Assembly: GCF_014648275.1 (NCBI RefSeq)
Contig: NZ_BMQU01000009.1
Span: 124,001-188,000 of the forward strand
Reading direction: 5' to 3'
DNA from: Pseudomonas laurentiana
GTDB lineage: Bacteria > Pseudomonadota > Gammaproteobacteria > Pseudomonadales > Pseudomonadaceae
DNA: 64,000 nucleotides
Part shown: piece after piece, positions 26,492-35,910 of the stretch
Layout: each line of letters begins with the position of its first letter
Position numbering within the stretch: the first letter of the stretch is position 1
The notes under the pieces: generated by a model
Database searches by the model: none
The model's input: the letters and a program-made list of their open reading frames with translations, nothing else
Told to the model about the DNA's origin: nothing
Made by a program: the position numbers and the translations under genes

Positions 26492-28262
26492 CGGCGTTGA
26501 TCCACTCTTTCACGACCTGGGCCACACGGCCCGGGTCTTCGGCCACCAGGCTCTTGATTGCATTGAGCTGAGCGTCATAGCCCTCGCTCGGGCTCGGCAA
26601 GAGAATGCTTTGCGGACCACCCAGGGTTACCCGGTCGTTGGCCAGTTCGCCATCCAGACCGATCATACCGCCCAGTTCCATGTCGCCATCGCCAGCGGCT
26701 TGCTTGCCATTGCCGGTGATGTTGTTGAGCACCGGACGCAATACACCGAACACCAGCACCAGGATAAAGAGCACACCAAGCACTTGCTTGACGATGTCCC
26801 AGAACCAGGGCTGCGAATAGAACGGAATATCGGCGATCTCTTCGCCACGGTCGGCAGCAAACGGTACGTTGATCACACTGACGCTGTCACCGCGGCTGGC
26901 ATCAAAGCCCACTGCGTCCTGAACCAGGCGGGTAAAGCGCGCCAAATCTTCGGCACCCCAAGGCGTACGCGTGGTCTCGCCGGTAGCAGGGTCGAGCTTG
27001 ACCTGATCGTCAACCACCACGGCAACCGACAGGCGCGTCAGACGCCCTTGCTGCTGACGGGTATGGCTGATGGAGCGGTCCAGTTCAAAGTTCTTGGTCG
27101 ACTGCTGGCGTTTGTCTGCCGGGTACGGCGCAAGCATTGGCTGGCCGGTTGCCGGGTCCATGATCTGCTGCCCATTGGCATCGAGCAGTGGCTGGCCTGG
27201 CTGAATCATGCCAGCGGCGGCCTGCGCCTGGCCGGTCTGTTGTGGCGCCGAAGCAGGACCGGGAGGCTGGTTGCTCAGCGCCCCTGGCACACCTTGCGGC
27301 CCCATGCTGCTGGAGCGCTGTTCATTGACCGACTGCTCGCTACGCAAGGCAGGCTGGTCTGGGTTGAACTGTTCAGAGGTCGACTCGACCGCACTGAAGT
27401 CGACGTCGGTGGACACTTCCGCCTTGTAGCGGTCATTGCCCAGTACAGGGTTCAGGATGTTGTGTACGCGCTGAGTCAGCATGCCTTCCATGCGGCGGCT
27501 GTAATCGAACTGTTTGCCAGCCATGCTCAGTTCGGAGTTCTGCACCTGATCGGAGAGCAGGTTGCCCTTCTGGTCAACCACGGTGACCTGAGACTTTTCC
27601 AGCTCCGGTACGCTGGTTGCCACCAGGTTGATGATGGCCATCACCTGACCAGGCTCAAGACCACGGCCCGGGTACAACTCGACCAGAATCGAGGCGCTGG
27701 GTTTTCGCTCGTCACGGACGAACACCGAACTTTTCGGAATCGCCAGATGGACACGCGCGCCCTTGACATTGCTCAGGCTGGAAATGGTCCGCGCCAGCTC
27801 ACCTTCGAGGCCCCGACGATAGCGGGTCGCTTCCATGAACTGGCTGGTGCCCAGCCCCTGCTCCTTGTCGAGGATTTCAAAACCGACATTGCCATCGCTC
27901 GGCGCTACGCCGGCAGCAGCCAGTTTCAAGCGGGCACGGGAAATATCCTCGGACTTGACCAGCAACGCACCCGAGTTGGGTTCGACGTTGTACGGGATAT
28001 CCGCAGCAGCCAGCGTTTCCATGACCTGCTTGGTGTCCATGCCGGTGAGGCTGCCATACAGCGGACGGTAGTCAGGCTGCTGTGACCAAAGCACTACGGC
28101 AAAGCCAATCGCCACGCTCGCGGCAAGACCGACCAGCAGACCGACCTGACGCAGCACCGGCATCTGCGAAATATTTTCCAGGAACGACAAACCGAATAAA
28201 GGCGGCTTGGGAGCTGGCGGCCTGCTATTGGCTGGCACGTTATCGACGACTGCTTCGGCCAT
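26484..28262 (-). CDS. fliF: FliF MS-ring protein
   Basis: A 592-residue FliF. Two membrane helices flank the periplasmic part (about residues 38-58, VGLLVGLAASVAIGFAVVLW, and about 460-480, VLGVLFILVLVFGVLRPVL). The ring-building motifs include LAAADIPYNVEPNSGALLV and MEATRYRRGLEGELARTI. The C-terminal tail (YDAQLNAIKSLVAEDPGRVAQVVKEWI) binds FliG. A Pro/Gln/Gly-rich loop around 310-360 is typical of Pseudomonas. It starts 15 bp after fliE. Confidence 0.97.
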   Translation of the reverse strand: MAEAVVDNVPANSRPPAPKPPLFGLSFLENISQMPVLRQVGLLVGLAASVAIGFAVVLWSQQPDYRPLYGSLTGMDTKQVMETLAAADIPYNVEPNSGALLVKSEDISRARLKLAAAGVAPSDGNVGFEILDKEQGLGTSQFMEATRYRRGLEGELARTISSLSNVKGARVHLAIPKSSVFVRDERKPSASILVELYPGRGLEPGQVMAIINLVATSVPELEKSQVTVVDQKGNLLSDQVQNSELSMAGKQFDYSRRMEGMLTQRVHNILNPVLGNDRYKAEVSTDVDFSAVESTSEQFNPDQPALRSEQSVNEQRSSSMGPQGVPGALSNQPPGPASAPQQTGQAQAAAGMIQPGQPLLDANGQQIMDPATGQPMLAPYPADKRQQSTKNFELDRSISHTRQQQGRLTRLSVAVVVDDQVKLDPATGETTRTPWGAEDLARFTRLVQDAVGFDASRGDSVSVINVPFAADRGEEIADIPFYSQPWFWDIVKQVLGVLFILVLVFGVLRPVLNNITGNGKQAAGDGDMELGGMIGLDGELANDRVTLGGPQSILLPSPSEGYDAQLNAIKSLVAEDPGRVAQVVKEWINADE

Positions 28263-28277
28263 GACTCAATCTCGCCC

Positions 28278-28607
28278 TTAAACCGGCATCTGCATGATGT
28301 CTTGATAGGCCTGCACCAGCTTGTTGCGCACCTGGGTCAAGGCTTGAAAGGAAACGCTCGCTTTCTGCGAAGCAATCATTACGTCGGTGAGGTCGACGCC
28401 GCTCTTGCCAACTTCAAACGCATTGGCCAACTGAGTAGACGCATTCTGGGTGTCGCTGACCTTGTTGATCGCCTGGCCGAGCATGTCGGCAAAATTGCTA
28501 GAGCCTAGCTCAGACGCTGGTGCCGCAGCCTTCGGCATGGACATGGCGTCCATCTGCATGGCGCGCATGTCCAACATCAATCGATTAAATTCAACACCTT
28601 GGCTCAT
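28278..28607 (-). CDS. fliE: FliE MS ring-rod adapter protein
   Basis: A 109-residue FliE. The helical C-terminal half ([25 protein letters not shown]) is the family signature. [12 protein letters not shown] is taken as start, with the purine-rich GAGAGAAG ahead; a longer frame runs through the promoter region and is rejected. FliE joins the MS ring to the first rod subunit, FlgB. It heads the fliEFGHIJ operon, 62 bp after a strong sigma-54 site. Confidence 0.95.
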   Translation of the reverse strand: MSQGVEFNRLMLDMRAMQMDAMSMPKAAAPASELGSSNFADMLGQAINKVSDTQNASTQLANAFEVGKSGVDLTDVMIASQKASVSFQALTQVRNKLVQAYQDIMQMPV

Positions 28608-28669
28608 GGACTTCTCTCTCCGACGGCCCGCATTTTTTTGACACTCACGCAGCGGATAGGCTGGACTTA

Positions 28670-28685
28670 GCAACAAGAGTGCCAG
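28670..28685 (-). promoter_or_regulatory. Sigma-54 promoter of fliE operon
   Basis: The minus strand reads CTGGCACTCTTGTTGC, matching the TGGCAC-N5-TTGC consensus at every conserved base. It lies between the fleR stop and the fliE start; FleQ control is expected by analogy with P. aeruginosa. Confidence 0.93.
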
Positions 28686-28726
28686 CTACGTAACGAGCCG
28701 AATAAAAACTCTAAATAACCAGGGCT

Positions 28727-30118
28727 TTAGCCGCCCGAGGCGTACAGGCTGGCTTCGACATCCACCCCTGCATCACGCATCTGCGCAAGCTTGTAACGCA
28801 GGGTACGAGGACTGATGCCCAGTCGCTCGGCGGCCTCTTTGCGGCGACCGCGCTCAGCGCGAAGGGTGTCGATGATCATCTGGAATTCGTGCCGACGCAA
28901 GTCATCTCCCAGGCCGTTGACTTCTTGTTCAGGCAACGAAGGGGCTAACGCCTGCGGCTCGACAGATGCCGGTGCCAACGCAGGCAGGACGCCCGCCAGA
29001 CAGAAATCTTCCGCTTCGATCACGCCGCCCTGCTGCAAAATCAGCGCCCTCTGGATCGCATTATCCAGCTCACGCACGTTGCCTGGCCACGGGTATTCCT
29101 GCAAGCAGGACTGGGCACCAGGGGACAACTTGACCGGCGCATGTTTCATTTTATTGACGTGGCGCGCCAGCAAACGCTCGGCCAGCGGCAGAATATCGGC
29201 ACTGCGCTCGCGCAAGGGGCGCCAGGCGAGGGGAAACACCGACAAACGATAGTAGAGATCTTCACGGAACCGCCCCGCCGCCACTTCACCGGCCAAGTCA
29301 CGGTTGGTAGTGGCGACCACACGGATATCCAGCGCAATCGGCTTACGCCCACCCACTCGCTCCACCTCGCGCTCTTGCAGCACACGCAAGAGCTTGGCCT
29401 GCAAGCCCAGTGGCATTTCGGAAATTTCATCAAGCAGCAAGGTACCGCCATCCGCCTGCTCGAACTTTCCCGCCTGAGCGGCAATGGCCCCGGTAAACGA
29501 ACCCTTCTCGTGACCGAACAGGGTAGCCTCGAGCATGTTGTCGGGAATTGCTGCGCAGTTGATCGCTACAAACGGTTGCTGGGCCCGCGGCGACTGCTGA
29601 TGGATGTAGCGCGCCAGCACCTCTTTACCGGTACCGGACTCACCGGAAATCAGCACGGTAGAATCACTGCGAGCCACCCTTGCCGCCAGTTCCAGCAACT
29701 GGGCACTGGCCGGTTCGCGCGCCACAGGACCGTCACCTTCAGCACTGTCGGGCGCCCCGACGGCATGACAACCCACCAGGTCCAGCAGGGCGCGCGGCTC
29801 GAACGGCTTGACCAGATAATCGACAGCCCCTTGGCGCATCGCCTGCACGGCGCGCTCAACCGCTGCGTGCGCCGTCATCAACAGCACGGGCAACTGCGGA
29901 TGGCGGGCCCGCAACAGCGCCAGCAGTTGGTGACCGTCCATGCCCGGCATATTCACATCACTGACCACCAGACTGAAGGCCTGCTCAGCAACCGCCGCCA
30001 ACGCCTCTTCCGCAGAACTCACCGCCAGATAGTCGACCCCCCCCAACATCAGGGTATCGCCAAGGGCTTGGCGCAGCACCCGGTCATCTTCGACCAGCAA
30101 CACCTTGATCGCCGTCAC
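28727..30118 (-). CDS. fleR: FleR sigma-54-dependent response regulator
   Basis: A 463-residue NtrC-type activator. The receiver domain has acceptor Asp54 (LVVSDVNMPGMDG); the AAA+ domain has Walker [10 protein letters not shown] and the sigma-54 contact loop GSFTGA (Ser in place of the usual Ala); a Fis-type helix-turn-helix ends the protein (RRKEAAERLGISPRTLRYKL). The GTG at 30118 overlaps the fleS stop (GTGA) and follows GGAGGG with a spacing of 6, which decides the start. FleR, phosphorylated by FleS, activates hook, rod and junction operons in P. aeruginosa (flgB, flgF, fliK types), all present here. Confidence 0.95.
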   Translation of the reverse strand: MTAIKVLLVEDDRVLRQALGDTLMLGGVDYLAVSSAEEALAAVAEQAFSLVVSDVNMPGMDGHQLLALLRARHPQLPVLLMTAHAAVERAVQAMRQGAVDYLVKPFEPRALLDLVGCHAVGAPDSAEGDGPVAREPASAQLLELAARVARSDSTVLISGESGTGKEVLARYIHQQSPRAQQPFVAINCAAIPDNMLEATLFGHEKGSFTGAIAAQAGKFEQADGGTLLLDEISEMPLGLQAKLLRVLQEREVERVGGRKPIALDIRVVATTNRDLAGEVAAGRFREDLYYRLSVFPLAWRPLRERSADILPLAERLLARHVNKMKHAPVKLSPGAQSCLQEYPWPGNVRELDNAIQRALILQQGGVIEAEDFCLAGVLPALAPASVEPQALAPSLPEQEVNGLGDDLRRHEFQMIIDTLRAERGRRKEAAERLGISPRTLRYKLAQMRDAGVDVEASLYASGG

Positions 30119-31323
30119 GCTACACCCTCCTGCGCACCGATCAAGGGCAAGCTGACACGGGCACACGTACCTCGCCCAGGACGCGAGCGCAACTGCAGCT
30201 CGCCCTGATGCGCCCGCACCACCGCCTTGACCACCGCCAGACCCAGCCCGGTACCGGTCGCCTTGGTGGTCAGGAACGGTTCACCCAAGCGCGCCAGCAA
30301 CCCGGCATCAATACCCTCCCCGGCATCACTCACGCTCACGTACAGCACCTGATCTCGGCGATACAGGTGAATTTTCAAACGAGCCTGATCCGTACTGGCC
30401 TGTATCGCGTTCTCAATCAGATTGAGCAACGCCCCAACCAAGGTGTCGCGGTTGCACAACAGATCACCCAGATGGCTGTCACATTGCCAACGCACCAGGT
30501 GCCCCTGAACATGAGGGTGTGCGGCCTGCTGCAAGGCCTGAAACAACGCCTTGGGTGTCAGGCGATCGGTTAATGGCAACTCGCCGCGAGCGAACACCAG
30601 CATGTCGCGCACCTGATGCTCCAGCTCGTGCAAACGCTCCTTGAGGGTAGCGGCGAAACGCTGCTGAGTTTCCACAGGCAAGGTCTGCTCCGCCAGGTGA
30701 CTGGCGTACAGCAAGGCCGCAGACAAGGGCGTGCGAATCTGATGGGCGAGCGACGCTACCATTCGCCCCAGCGACGACAGACGCTGATGGCGCGCAAGCT
30801 GATCCTGAAGATGGCGGGTTTCGGTCAGGTCATTGAGCAGCACCAACTGCCCCGGCTCGGCATCAAGCGATCGAGTGGCTATAGACAGACGCCGACCATC
30901 GCGCAATGACACCTCATGACCATCATCTTCACGTGGTGCAAAGCTGCGCGCGATCACATGGCGCCACAACTCACCGTCCAACGGCTCACCCAGCAATTCA
31001 CGCGCAGCGGGGTTGGCTTCACGCACCCGGCCCAACGCATCGATGACAATGACGCCCCCCGGCAGCAAATCCAGAAGATTCTGCAGACGGTTGGCCAACC
31101 GCTCTTTCTCTGCCAGTTCAGCCATCCGCTGAGCGCTGACCACCGCCAGCTCACCCTTGAGCTCTGTGACTCGCGCCTCAAGCAGGTTGTAGGATTGATT
31201 GAGCTGCGTCGACATCTGGTCGAACAGGGCAAAGGCCTGCTCAAGCCCGTTACGACTTTCCTGCTCACAAGTGTTCGCTCCCTTCAGCTCAGGGAGACTG
31301 GAGATGGTAGCGGCGTGGGGCAT
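30115..31323 (-). CDS. fleS: FleS cytoplasmic sensor histidine kinase
   Basis: A 402-residue kinase without membrane segments. A coiled coil at about residues 30-75 precedes a PAS domain (about 80-180, LLPGGVIVIDALGRVREANPAA). The dimerisation/phospho-acceptor helix carries the H-box VASLAHQIRTPLSAAL, and the ATPase has N (NLIENAIQAS), G1 (VSDAGEGID) and G2 (GTGLGLAVV) boxes. It acts with FleR, whose start it overlaps. The PAS domain suggests an internal signal, possibly assembly state. A sigma-54 promoter lies 54 bp upstream. Confidence 0.95.
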   Translation of the reverse strand: MPHAATISSLPELKGANTCEQESRNGLEQAFALFDQMSTQLNQSYNLLEARVTELKGELAVVSAQRMAELAEKERLANRLQNLLDLLPGGVIVIDALGRVREANPAARELLGEPLDGELWRHVIARSFAPREDDGHEVSLRDGRRLSIATRSLDAEPGQLVLLNDLTETRHLQDQLARHQRLSSLGRMVASLAHQIRTPLSAALLYASHLAEQTLPVETQQRFAATLKERLHELEHQVRDMLVFARGELPLTDRLTPKALFQALQQAAHPHVQGHLVRWQCDSHLGDLLCNRDTLVGALLNLIENAIQASTDQARLKIHLYRRDQVLYVSVSDAGEGIDAGLLARLGEPFLTTKATGTGLGLAVVKAVVRAHQGELQLRSRPGRGTCARVSLPLIGAQEGVA

Positions 31324-31376
31324 CGTGCACTCTCGCGTGGCTGACCGTCATAAAACGGTATGTTGCCAGCGATATA

Positions 31377-31392
31377 GCAATAGCCGTGCCGG
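31377..31392 (-). promoter_or_regulatory. Sigma-54 promoter of fleSR
   Basis: The minus strand reads CCGGCACGGCTATTGC, giving GG-N10-GC with a good -24 (GGCACG) and a perfect -12. The -24 part also lies in an inverted repeat (gtgccg/cggcac) that could compete as a hairpin or operator. FleQ activation of fleSR is known in P. aeruginosa. Confidence 0.85.
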
Positions 31393-31482
31393 ATACTTTT
31401 CACGGCACAGCCACGCTACCTGCAAACACCAGCGAGAACCAACGGCGACGGGCACTACAGCCCTGCAAAGGATAAGGATATT

Positions 31483-31518
31483 GGCGGCGACAGTAGCACT
31501 TCGACTTCCGCCGCCGCC
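31483..31518 (-). terminator. Possible weak terminator after fleQ
   Basis: A GGCGGCG/CGCCGCC stem of 7 bp with a 22-base loop starts about 10 bp after the fleQ stop on the minus strand. Only a mixed AT stretch (AATATCCTT) follows, so this is a weak or Rho-assisted candidate. Confidence 0.35.
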
Positions 31519-31527
31519 CGGCAGGTG

Positions 31528-33003
31528 TCAATCTTCTGCCTGCTCATCGCCCTCACGTCGACTCATGCCGTACTTGCGCATTTTCTCGACCAACGTGGTA
31601 CGCCGGATACGCAAACGCTCTGCAGCACGCGCCACCACACCACTGGCGTCGTCAAGCGCCTGCTGGATCAAGCCCTGCTCCAGACTGCCGAGGTAGTCCT
31701 TGAGATCCAGCCCCTCGGGCGGCAGCATGGCGTGACTGGAGAAGTTCGGCGTGTGACCGTTGATTGCCACGCGCTCCTCAAGATCAGAGCGCAAACTGTC
31801 GACCAGATGCTCATCCTCATCGTCGACATAGCGGAACTTCTTAGGCAGCTCGGAGACCCCGATCACCCCATATGGGTGCATGATCGCCATGCGCTCGACC
31901 AGGTTGGCCAGCTCACGGACGTTGCCCGGCCAGCCATGACGGCACAGCGACATGATCGCAGCCGAATTGAAGCGGATAGAGCCACGCTTTTCGTGCTCCA
32001 TGCGCGAGATCAACTCGTTCATCAGCAACGGGATGTCTTCAACCCGCTCTCGCAGGGGAGCCATTTCGATGGGGAAAACGTTAAGCCGGTAATACAGGTC
32101 CTCACGGAAGGACCCCACCTCGATCATGCTCTCGAGGTTTTTGTGGGTCGCGGCGATGATACGCACATCAATGCTCTGGGTTTTGTTGCTGCCCACACGC
32201 TCGAAGGTTCGCTCCTGCAGCACCCGCAGCAGCTTGACCTGCATCGGCAGCGGCATGTCGCCAATTTCATCAAGGAACAGGGTGCCGCCATTGGCCAACT
32301 CGAAACGCCCGGCACGGCTGGTGATTGCACCGGTGAAGGCGCCCTTCTCATGGCCGAACAATTCGCTTTCCAGCAGCTCTGCCGGAATCGCACCACAGTT
32401 CACTGGCACGAACGGCGCTTCGCGGCGCTTGGAATGGTAATGAAGGTTGCGCGCAACCACTTCCTTGCCAGTGCCCGACTCACCCAGGATCAACACACTG
32501 GCGTCGGTATCAGCCACCTGCTGCATCATCTGCCGCACATGCTGGATGGCACGACTGGTGCCGACCAGGCTGCGAAACAGGTTCGGCTCACGCTGCCGAC
32601 CACGCTCACGGGCAGCATCGTACATCTCGCGATAGACCTGCGCACGGTGCAGGGAATCCAGCAACTTGCTGTAGCTGGGCGGCATTTCAAGGCTGGACAG
32701 CACGCGGCGGCGCAACTCATCTGGCAGATCGGCAGAAGAAATTTCGCCCAAAAGCAACACAGGAAGGAACTCATCCCAGGCTGCCACGGTCTTAAGCAAG
32801 CCCGAAAGACTTGCCGGAGCATTCACAGCACCAATCAGGACGCAAAGTACTTCACGACTGGATGACAACGACTCGACGACCTGCTGCCAGTCATGGCTTG
32901 AGCAGGATAAATTGTCTTCGCCGAGAAAATTCAGGACCACCGCTAAATCGCGGCGGCGAACACTGTCGTCATCGATCAGGAGAATTTTGGTTTCACGCCA
33001 CAT
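31528..33003 (-). CDS. fleQ: FleQ master flagellar regulator
   Basis: A 491-residue NtrC-type enhancer-binding protein. The N-terminal domain is receiver-like ([18 protein letters not shown]); the AAA+ domain has Walker [16 protein letters not shown] and [20 protein letters not shown]; the C-terminus has a Fis-type helix-turn-helix ([19 protein letters not shown]). In Pseudomonas FleQ drives most sigma-54 flagellar promoters, is restrained by FleN and binds cyclic di-GMP to switch between flagellar and exopolysaccharide genes. It is flanked by fliT and fleS as is usual. No sigma-54 site precedes it, consistent with its place at the top of the hierarchy. Confidence 0.97.
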   Translation of the reverse strand: MWRETKILLIDDDSVRRRDLAVVLNFLGEDNLSCSSHDWQQVVESLSSSREVLCVLIGAVNAPASLSGLLKTVAAWDEFLPVLLLGEISSADLPDELRRRVLSSLEMPPSYSKLLDSLHRAQVYREMYDAARERGRQREPNLFRSLVGTSRAIQHVRQMMQQVADTDASVLILGESGTGKEVVARNLHYHSKRREAPFVPVNCGAIPAELLESELFGHEKGAFTGAITSRAGRFELANGGTLFLDEIGDMPLPMQVKLLRVLQERTFERVGSNKTQSIDVRIIAATHKNLESMIEVGSFREDLYYRLNVFPIEMAPLRERVEDIPLLMNELISRMEHEKRGSIRFNSAAIMSLCRHGWPGNVRELANLVERMAIMHPYGVIGVSELPKKFRYVDDEDEHLVDSLRSDLEERVAINGHTPNFSSHAMLPPEGLDLKDYLGSLEQGLIQQALDDASGVVARAAERLRIRRTTLVEKMRKYGMSRREGDEQAED

Positions 33004-33112
33004 GCAATAGCAACTTCCCTAGTCAACTCAGCGCCCCACGCTCAGGGCTTGCTCGACATCATTCCGACTGAACCGTCAGTGCTTGGACGTCAACATTTAG
33101 AAAACAGCCACT

Positions 33113-33141
33113 AGTTAAGTCAAAAAGTCGCACATAGTCAA
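33113..33141 (-). promoter_or_regulatory. Candidate sigma-70 promoter of fleQ
   Basis: On the minus strand TTGACT and TTAACT are separated by 17 bases, about 110 bp upstream of the fleQ ATG. The -35 matches 5 of 6 consensus bases, the -10 only 4 of 6. A second TTGACT just downstream gives an overlapping alternative. The 173-bp gap shows no GG-N10-GC element of good quality. Confidence 0.4.
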
Positions 33142-33176
33142 ATTTATGGCGCACTTCTTTTTCGAATCGGCCAGCG

Positions 33177-33473
33177 TCAGGTAAACAGATGGTATACCTT
33201 TGCCGCGTTTTTGGCTTGTCGGATCTGTGCCAATTCATCGACTATTGTTTGACGCTCACCACTTGCAACCTCAATTAATTGCCGATAGACACCGAGCAAC
33301 TCCTCAAGCTTGACGCGCAACACCGCCTCATCCAGCTCGGGCTCACCCAGCACATCATCGACGCAGAGGCGGCAATTCACATCCAGATCACTGATCGCAT
33401 CCCAGTCACGATTGGCCAATGCTCCCAGTAGTGCGTCACGGGTTTGTTCAATACGCTCGAGCACGGCGCTCAT
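33177..33473 (-). CDS. fliT: FliT-like flagellar chaperone
   Basis: A 98-residue, mostly helical, acidic protein directly downstream of fliS and upstream of fleQ, where P. aeruginosa has PA1096. Size, helical pattern and location fit FliT, the export chaperone for the cap protein FliD, although sequence conservation in this family is low. The ATG at 33473 is preferred because it lies 5 bases after GGAGG; a GTG immediately before it is too close. The assignment rests mainly on context. Confidence 0.75.
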   Translation of the reverse strand: MSAVLERIEQTRDALLGALANRDWDAISDLDVNCRLCVDDVLGEPELDEAVLRVKLEELLGVYRQLIEVASGERQTIVDELAQIRQAKNAAKVYHLFT

Positions 33474-33497
33474 CACAACCTCCTCGGCGCAAGCGAA

Positions 33498-33878
33498 TTA
33501 TTCGCCAATTGCGTCCCAGCCTTCCTTGACGGTAATCAGCAAACGAGCTACCTCGTTGAGAATTTCCGGATCGTTCTGCACATTGGCTTCGACCAGACGC
33601 TTACTCATGTAGGCATACAGGCTGTCCAGGTCCGCCAATGAATCAGCATGATTTTCCAGATCCAGCCCCTCGCGCAAGCCGCCGACGATACCGATGACCT
33701 TGCCGATCAGGATGCCTTTCTGGGCGATATCATTGCGCGCCATGGCGCCCTTGGCCTGAGCAATACGGTCCAGGCCGCCCTGCATCAGCATTTGCACCAA
33801 GCGGTGCGGGCTAGCCTCGGAGGTCTGCGCCTGACCGTTAACTTTCTGGTATTGCCGAAGGGCCAACATAGGGTTCAT
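33498..33878 (-). CDS. fliS: FliS flagellin export chaperone
   Basis: A 126-residue helical protein with clear FliS features: ALRQYQKVNGQAQTSEASPHRLVQMLMQGGLDRI near the N-terminus and SLADLDSLYAYMSKRLVEANVQND later. FliS binds the C-terminal disordered region of flagellin, prevents early polymerisation and delivers it to FlhA. It starts after ACGAGG and is preceded by a FliA-type promoter and by the fliD terminator, so fliS-fliT form their own unit. Confidence 0.96.
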   Translation of the reverse strand: MNPMLALRQYQKVNGQAQTSEASPHRLVQMLMQGGLDRIAQAKGAMARNDIAQKGILIGKVIGIVGGLREGLDLENHADSLADLDSLYAYMSKRLVEANVQNDPEILNEVARLLITVKEGWDAIGE

Positions 33879-33916
33879 GTTCTACCTCGTCACACAAAAG
33901 GATTCATATAACGGCT

Positions 33917-33943
33917 GTATCGACAGCGCGTCAAAAAACTTTA
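33917..33943 (-). promoter_or_regulatory. FliA (sigma-28) promoter of fliST
   Basis: On the minus strand TAAA, 15 bases, then GTCGATAC; the consensus is TAAA-N15-GCCGATAA, so the -35 is perfect and the -10 matches 6 of 8. It lies between the fliD terminator and the fliS start, leaving a leader of about 30 bases. Confidence 0.65.
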
Positions 33944-33955
33944 GCCACCATGTAC

Positions 33956-33992
33956 AAAGCCCGGCGCACCCAAAGGGTGACGCCGGGCTTTT
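33956..33992. terminator. Terminator after fliD
   Basis: A perfect 11-bp outer stem (aaagcccggcg / cgccgggcttt) plus an inner caccc/gggtg stem, interrupted by one base, lies about 16 bp after the fliD stop. Both strands end in short T runs. It closes the fliC-flaG-fliD unit. Confidence 0.9.
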
Positions 33993-34007
33993 GGCACCGC
34001 CAATCGA

Positions 34008-35420
34008 TCAGGAATTCCGTTGCTGCGCAGTGATCGCCTCAAAGATCGAGGTGATGCTATTAGCCTGCGCCTTCAGCTTACCCACCACGGTATCCATAGC
34101 GATGTACTTCTTGGTCAGCGAAGCTGTGAGCAGTTCGACACGACGATCAAGGTCTTCTTGCTGCTGATCAAGCCGCTTCTGCAGCGCATTCAGATTATTG
34201 GCACGCGAAGTCAGAACACCATCAGTCTTGATGTAGGGCTCAATCGCTTTGTTCATCCGCTCAAAGACACCATTGGTGCCCGTGAACAGCTCCTGGACCT
34301 CATTGCCCAGTTTCTTGTCATTCATGGCAGCGGTGAACTTGGTGCCATTGAACTCAAGCGTGCCGTCTTTTTGCGTATTAATACCCAACTGGCTTAGCGA
34401 TGTCAGGCGATCACCTGAACCAATGGTTGCCAACTCACTACGAATATCCGCCAACAGCGAACGCGTAGTTGCATCCCCAGTCAGCGAACCAAGCACCGTA
34501 TTGCCATTTGCATCCGTACTGGTCGCTGTCAGCGCATTGACCGCCTTGACCATCGTATTGTAGGCATCGACGAACTGCTGCACCGAAGCTTTCAGCCCGT
34601 CATTGTTGGCACCGACTGTTACCTTAGTGGTAGCCGCGCCCGAGCTCACTGCAACGAGATCAAGCGTAATACCACTGATAGCATTCTCGACGGTATTGGA
34701 TTTGCTCGTGACAGCCAGACCGTCAATGGTCAGTTTCGCGTCCTGAGCAAGCGCACTAATGTAACCGGAACCATTGGTAGCCATGGGCTTGGTACCATCG
34801 ATACTAATGCCCGTAGCCCCCCCTATCACCTTGATATCGGAACCAGCACCGGTAGTCGTCGAACCCAGCACCAGGCGCGCACCGCCAGATTCATTGATGA
34901 TGTTCGCACTGATGCCGTTCACTGCAAGGGCGTCGTTGATCGAGTCGCGCACGCTTTGCAGCGTGGCGCCATCACCGATGCTTACCGTATAGGTCTTGCC
35001 GTTCTGCTCAATGGCCAGGTCGCCCTTGGGAATAGGGGTCGCAGCGCCACCGTCAGCGGTGGCAAACAACCTGCTGGCCACCTTGGAACCCGTCGCCAAT
35101 TGGGAGACGTTGACTTCATAGGTACCGGGAACTGCAGTGTTGCTTGCCGTAGCCTTGAGAACATTCTCATTGGCGGAGCTAGCAGCATAGGCATTGAATG
35201 AAGGTGCAGCGCTATCGTTAAGCTTCTTCATGGAAGCCTGATAAGCCGCCAGCGCACTCTTGAGCGCACCGACACCGGAGATGTAGGCCTTGTTGTTGGT
35301 CGTCTGACGGGTGATCTGGGCCTGCTTGGCGGCCGTGTCGGAGTTAACCAGTGCCTCGACGATCGAACCGATGTTCAGCCCCGAGCCCATGCCCGTAGTG
35401 GAGGTAATTGGACTTGCCAT
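34008..35420 (-). CDS. fliD: FliD filament cap protein
   Basis: A 470-residue hook-associated protein 2. The N-terminal region begins ASPITSTTGMGSGLNIGSIVEALVNSD, the usual signature, and coiled coils flank a Ser/Thr/Gly-rich domain that forms the cap plate. The C-terminal helix (DRRVELLTASLTKKYIAMDTVVGKLKAQ) matches the family. FliD caps the growing filament and folds incoming flagellin. It follows flaG by 70 bp; no strong promoter is seen in that gap, so it is probably expressed with flaG and by read-through from fliC. Confidence 0.96.
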   Translation of the reverse strand: MASPITSTTGMGSGLNIGSIVEALVNSDTAAKQAQITRQTTNNKAYISGVGALKSALAAYQASMKKLNDSAAPSFNAYAASSANENVLKATASNTAVPGTYEVNVSQLATGSKVASRLFATADGGAATPIPKGDLAIEQNGKTYTVSIGDGATLQSVRDSINDALAVNGISANIINESGGARLVLGSTTTGAGSDIKVIGGATGISIDGTKPMATNGSGYISALAQDAKLTIDGLAVTSKSNTVENAISGITLDLVAVSSGAATTKVTVGANNDGLKASVQQFVDAYNTMVKAVNALTATSTDANGNTVLGSLTGDATTRSLLADIRSELATIGSGDRLTSLSQLGINTQKDGTLEFNGTKFTAAMNDKKLGNEVQELFTGTNGVFERMNKAIEPYIKTDGVLTSRANNLNALQKRLDQQQEDLDRRVELLTASLTKKYIAMDTVVGKLKAQANSITSIFEAITAQQRNS

Positions 35421-35490
35421 TGTTAATCCCTCTAGGTTTCGCGCTTCCCTAGCCCAGCGAGACTAGCGAACACATGGTAAGTCTGCCAGT

Positions 35491-35838
35491 TCAGGCCTTC
35501 GCGTTGAACAGCAGGCTATTTACATCGCTGAGGCTGTTAGCAATCTTCAAGACTTCTTCCGATGGAATCTGGCGCACCAGCTCACCGGTCTCGCTAGCGA
35601 TGACTTTGACCACAATCTTGCCGGATTCTTCGTCCGTGGAGAATTCGAGATTTCGTCGGTTCGAGGCCAGGAATTTTTCGATTTCCTTGACAGCACTCTT
35701 CACCTTTTCAGTATCGGGCACACCCTTGTCGGCTGTATCCCGCGACGGCTCACTTTGTTTTGCCGTGGCTTTTTCGGCGACCTGCTCGGTGGGTCGCACT
35801 GCCGGGTAAGACTGGTTCAGCTTCACGCTCATATCCAT
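35491..35838 (-). CDS. flaG: FlaG filament-associated protein
   Basis: A 115-residue FlaG-family protein; the conserved C-terminal half has FLASNRRNLEFSTDEESGKIVVKVI and ETGELVRQIPSEEVLKIA. FlaG affects filament length in polarly flagellated bacteria; its mode of action is unclear. The ATG at 35838 (MDMSVKL) is chosen because GAGG lies 8 bases upstream, while a GTG three codons earlier overlaps that site. It sits between fliC and fliD as in other pseudomonads. Confidence 0.94.
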   Translation of the reverse strand: MDMSVKLNQSYPAVRPTEQVAEKATAKQSEPSRDTADKGVPDTEKVKSAVKEIEKFLASNRRNLEFSTDEESGKIVVKVIASETGELVRQIPSEEVLKIANSLSDVNSLLFNAKA

Positions 35839-35856
35839 GTCTGTCACCTCTTAATG

Positions 35857-35894
35857 CAAAAGGCGGGGGAACGCCATGAACGCACTCCCCCGCC
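35857..35894 (-). terminator. Terminator after fliC
   Basis: On the minus strand a 9-bp GC-rich stem (GGCGGGGGA / TCCCCCGCC, one terminal pair included) with a 15-base loop is followed by TTTTG. It lies 16 bp after the fliC stop and would favour an abundant monocistronic flagellin mRNA with limited read-through to flaG and fliD. Confidence 0.85.
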
Positions 35895-35910
35895 GATAAC
35901 CATCAGGTGA

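Noticed and set aside
35892-35899. Exact FliA -10 sequence (gccgataa) on the plus strand inside the fliC terminator
   Set aside because: No TAAA lies 15 bases upstream on that strand, and it would drive antisense RNA through fliC; it is probably chance.
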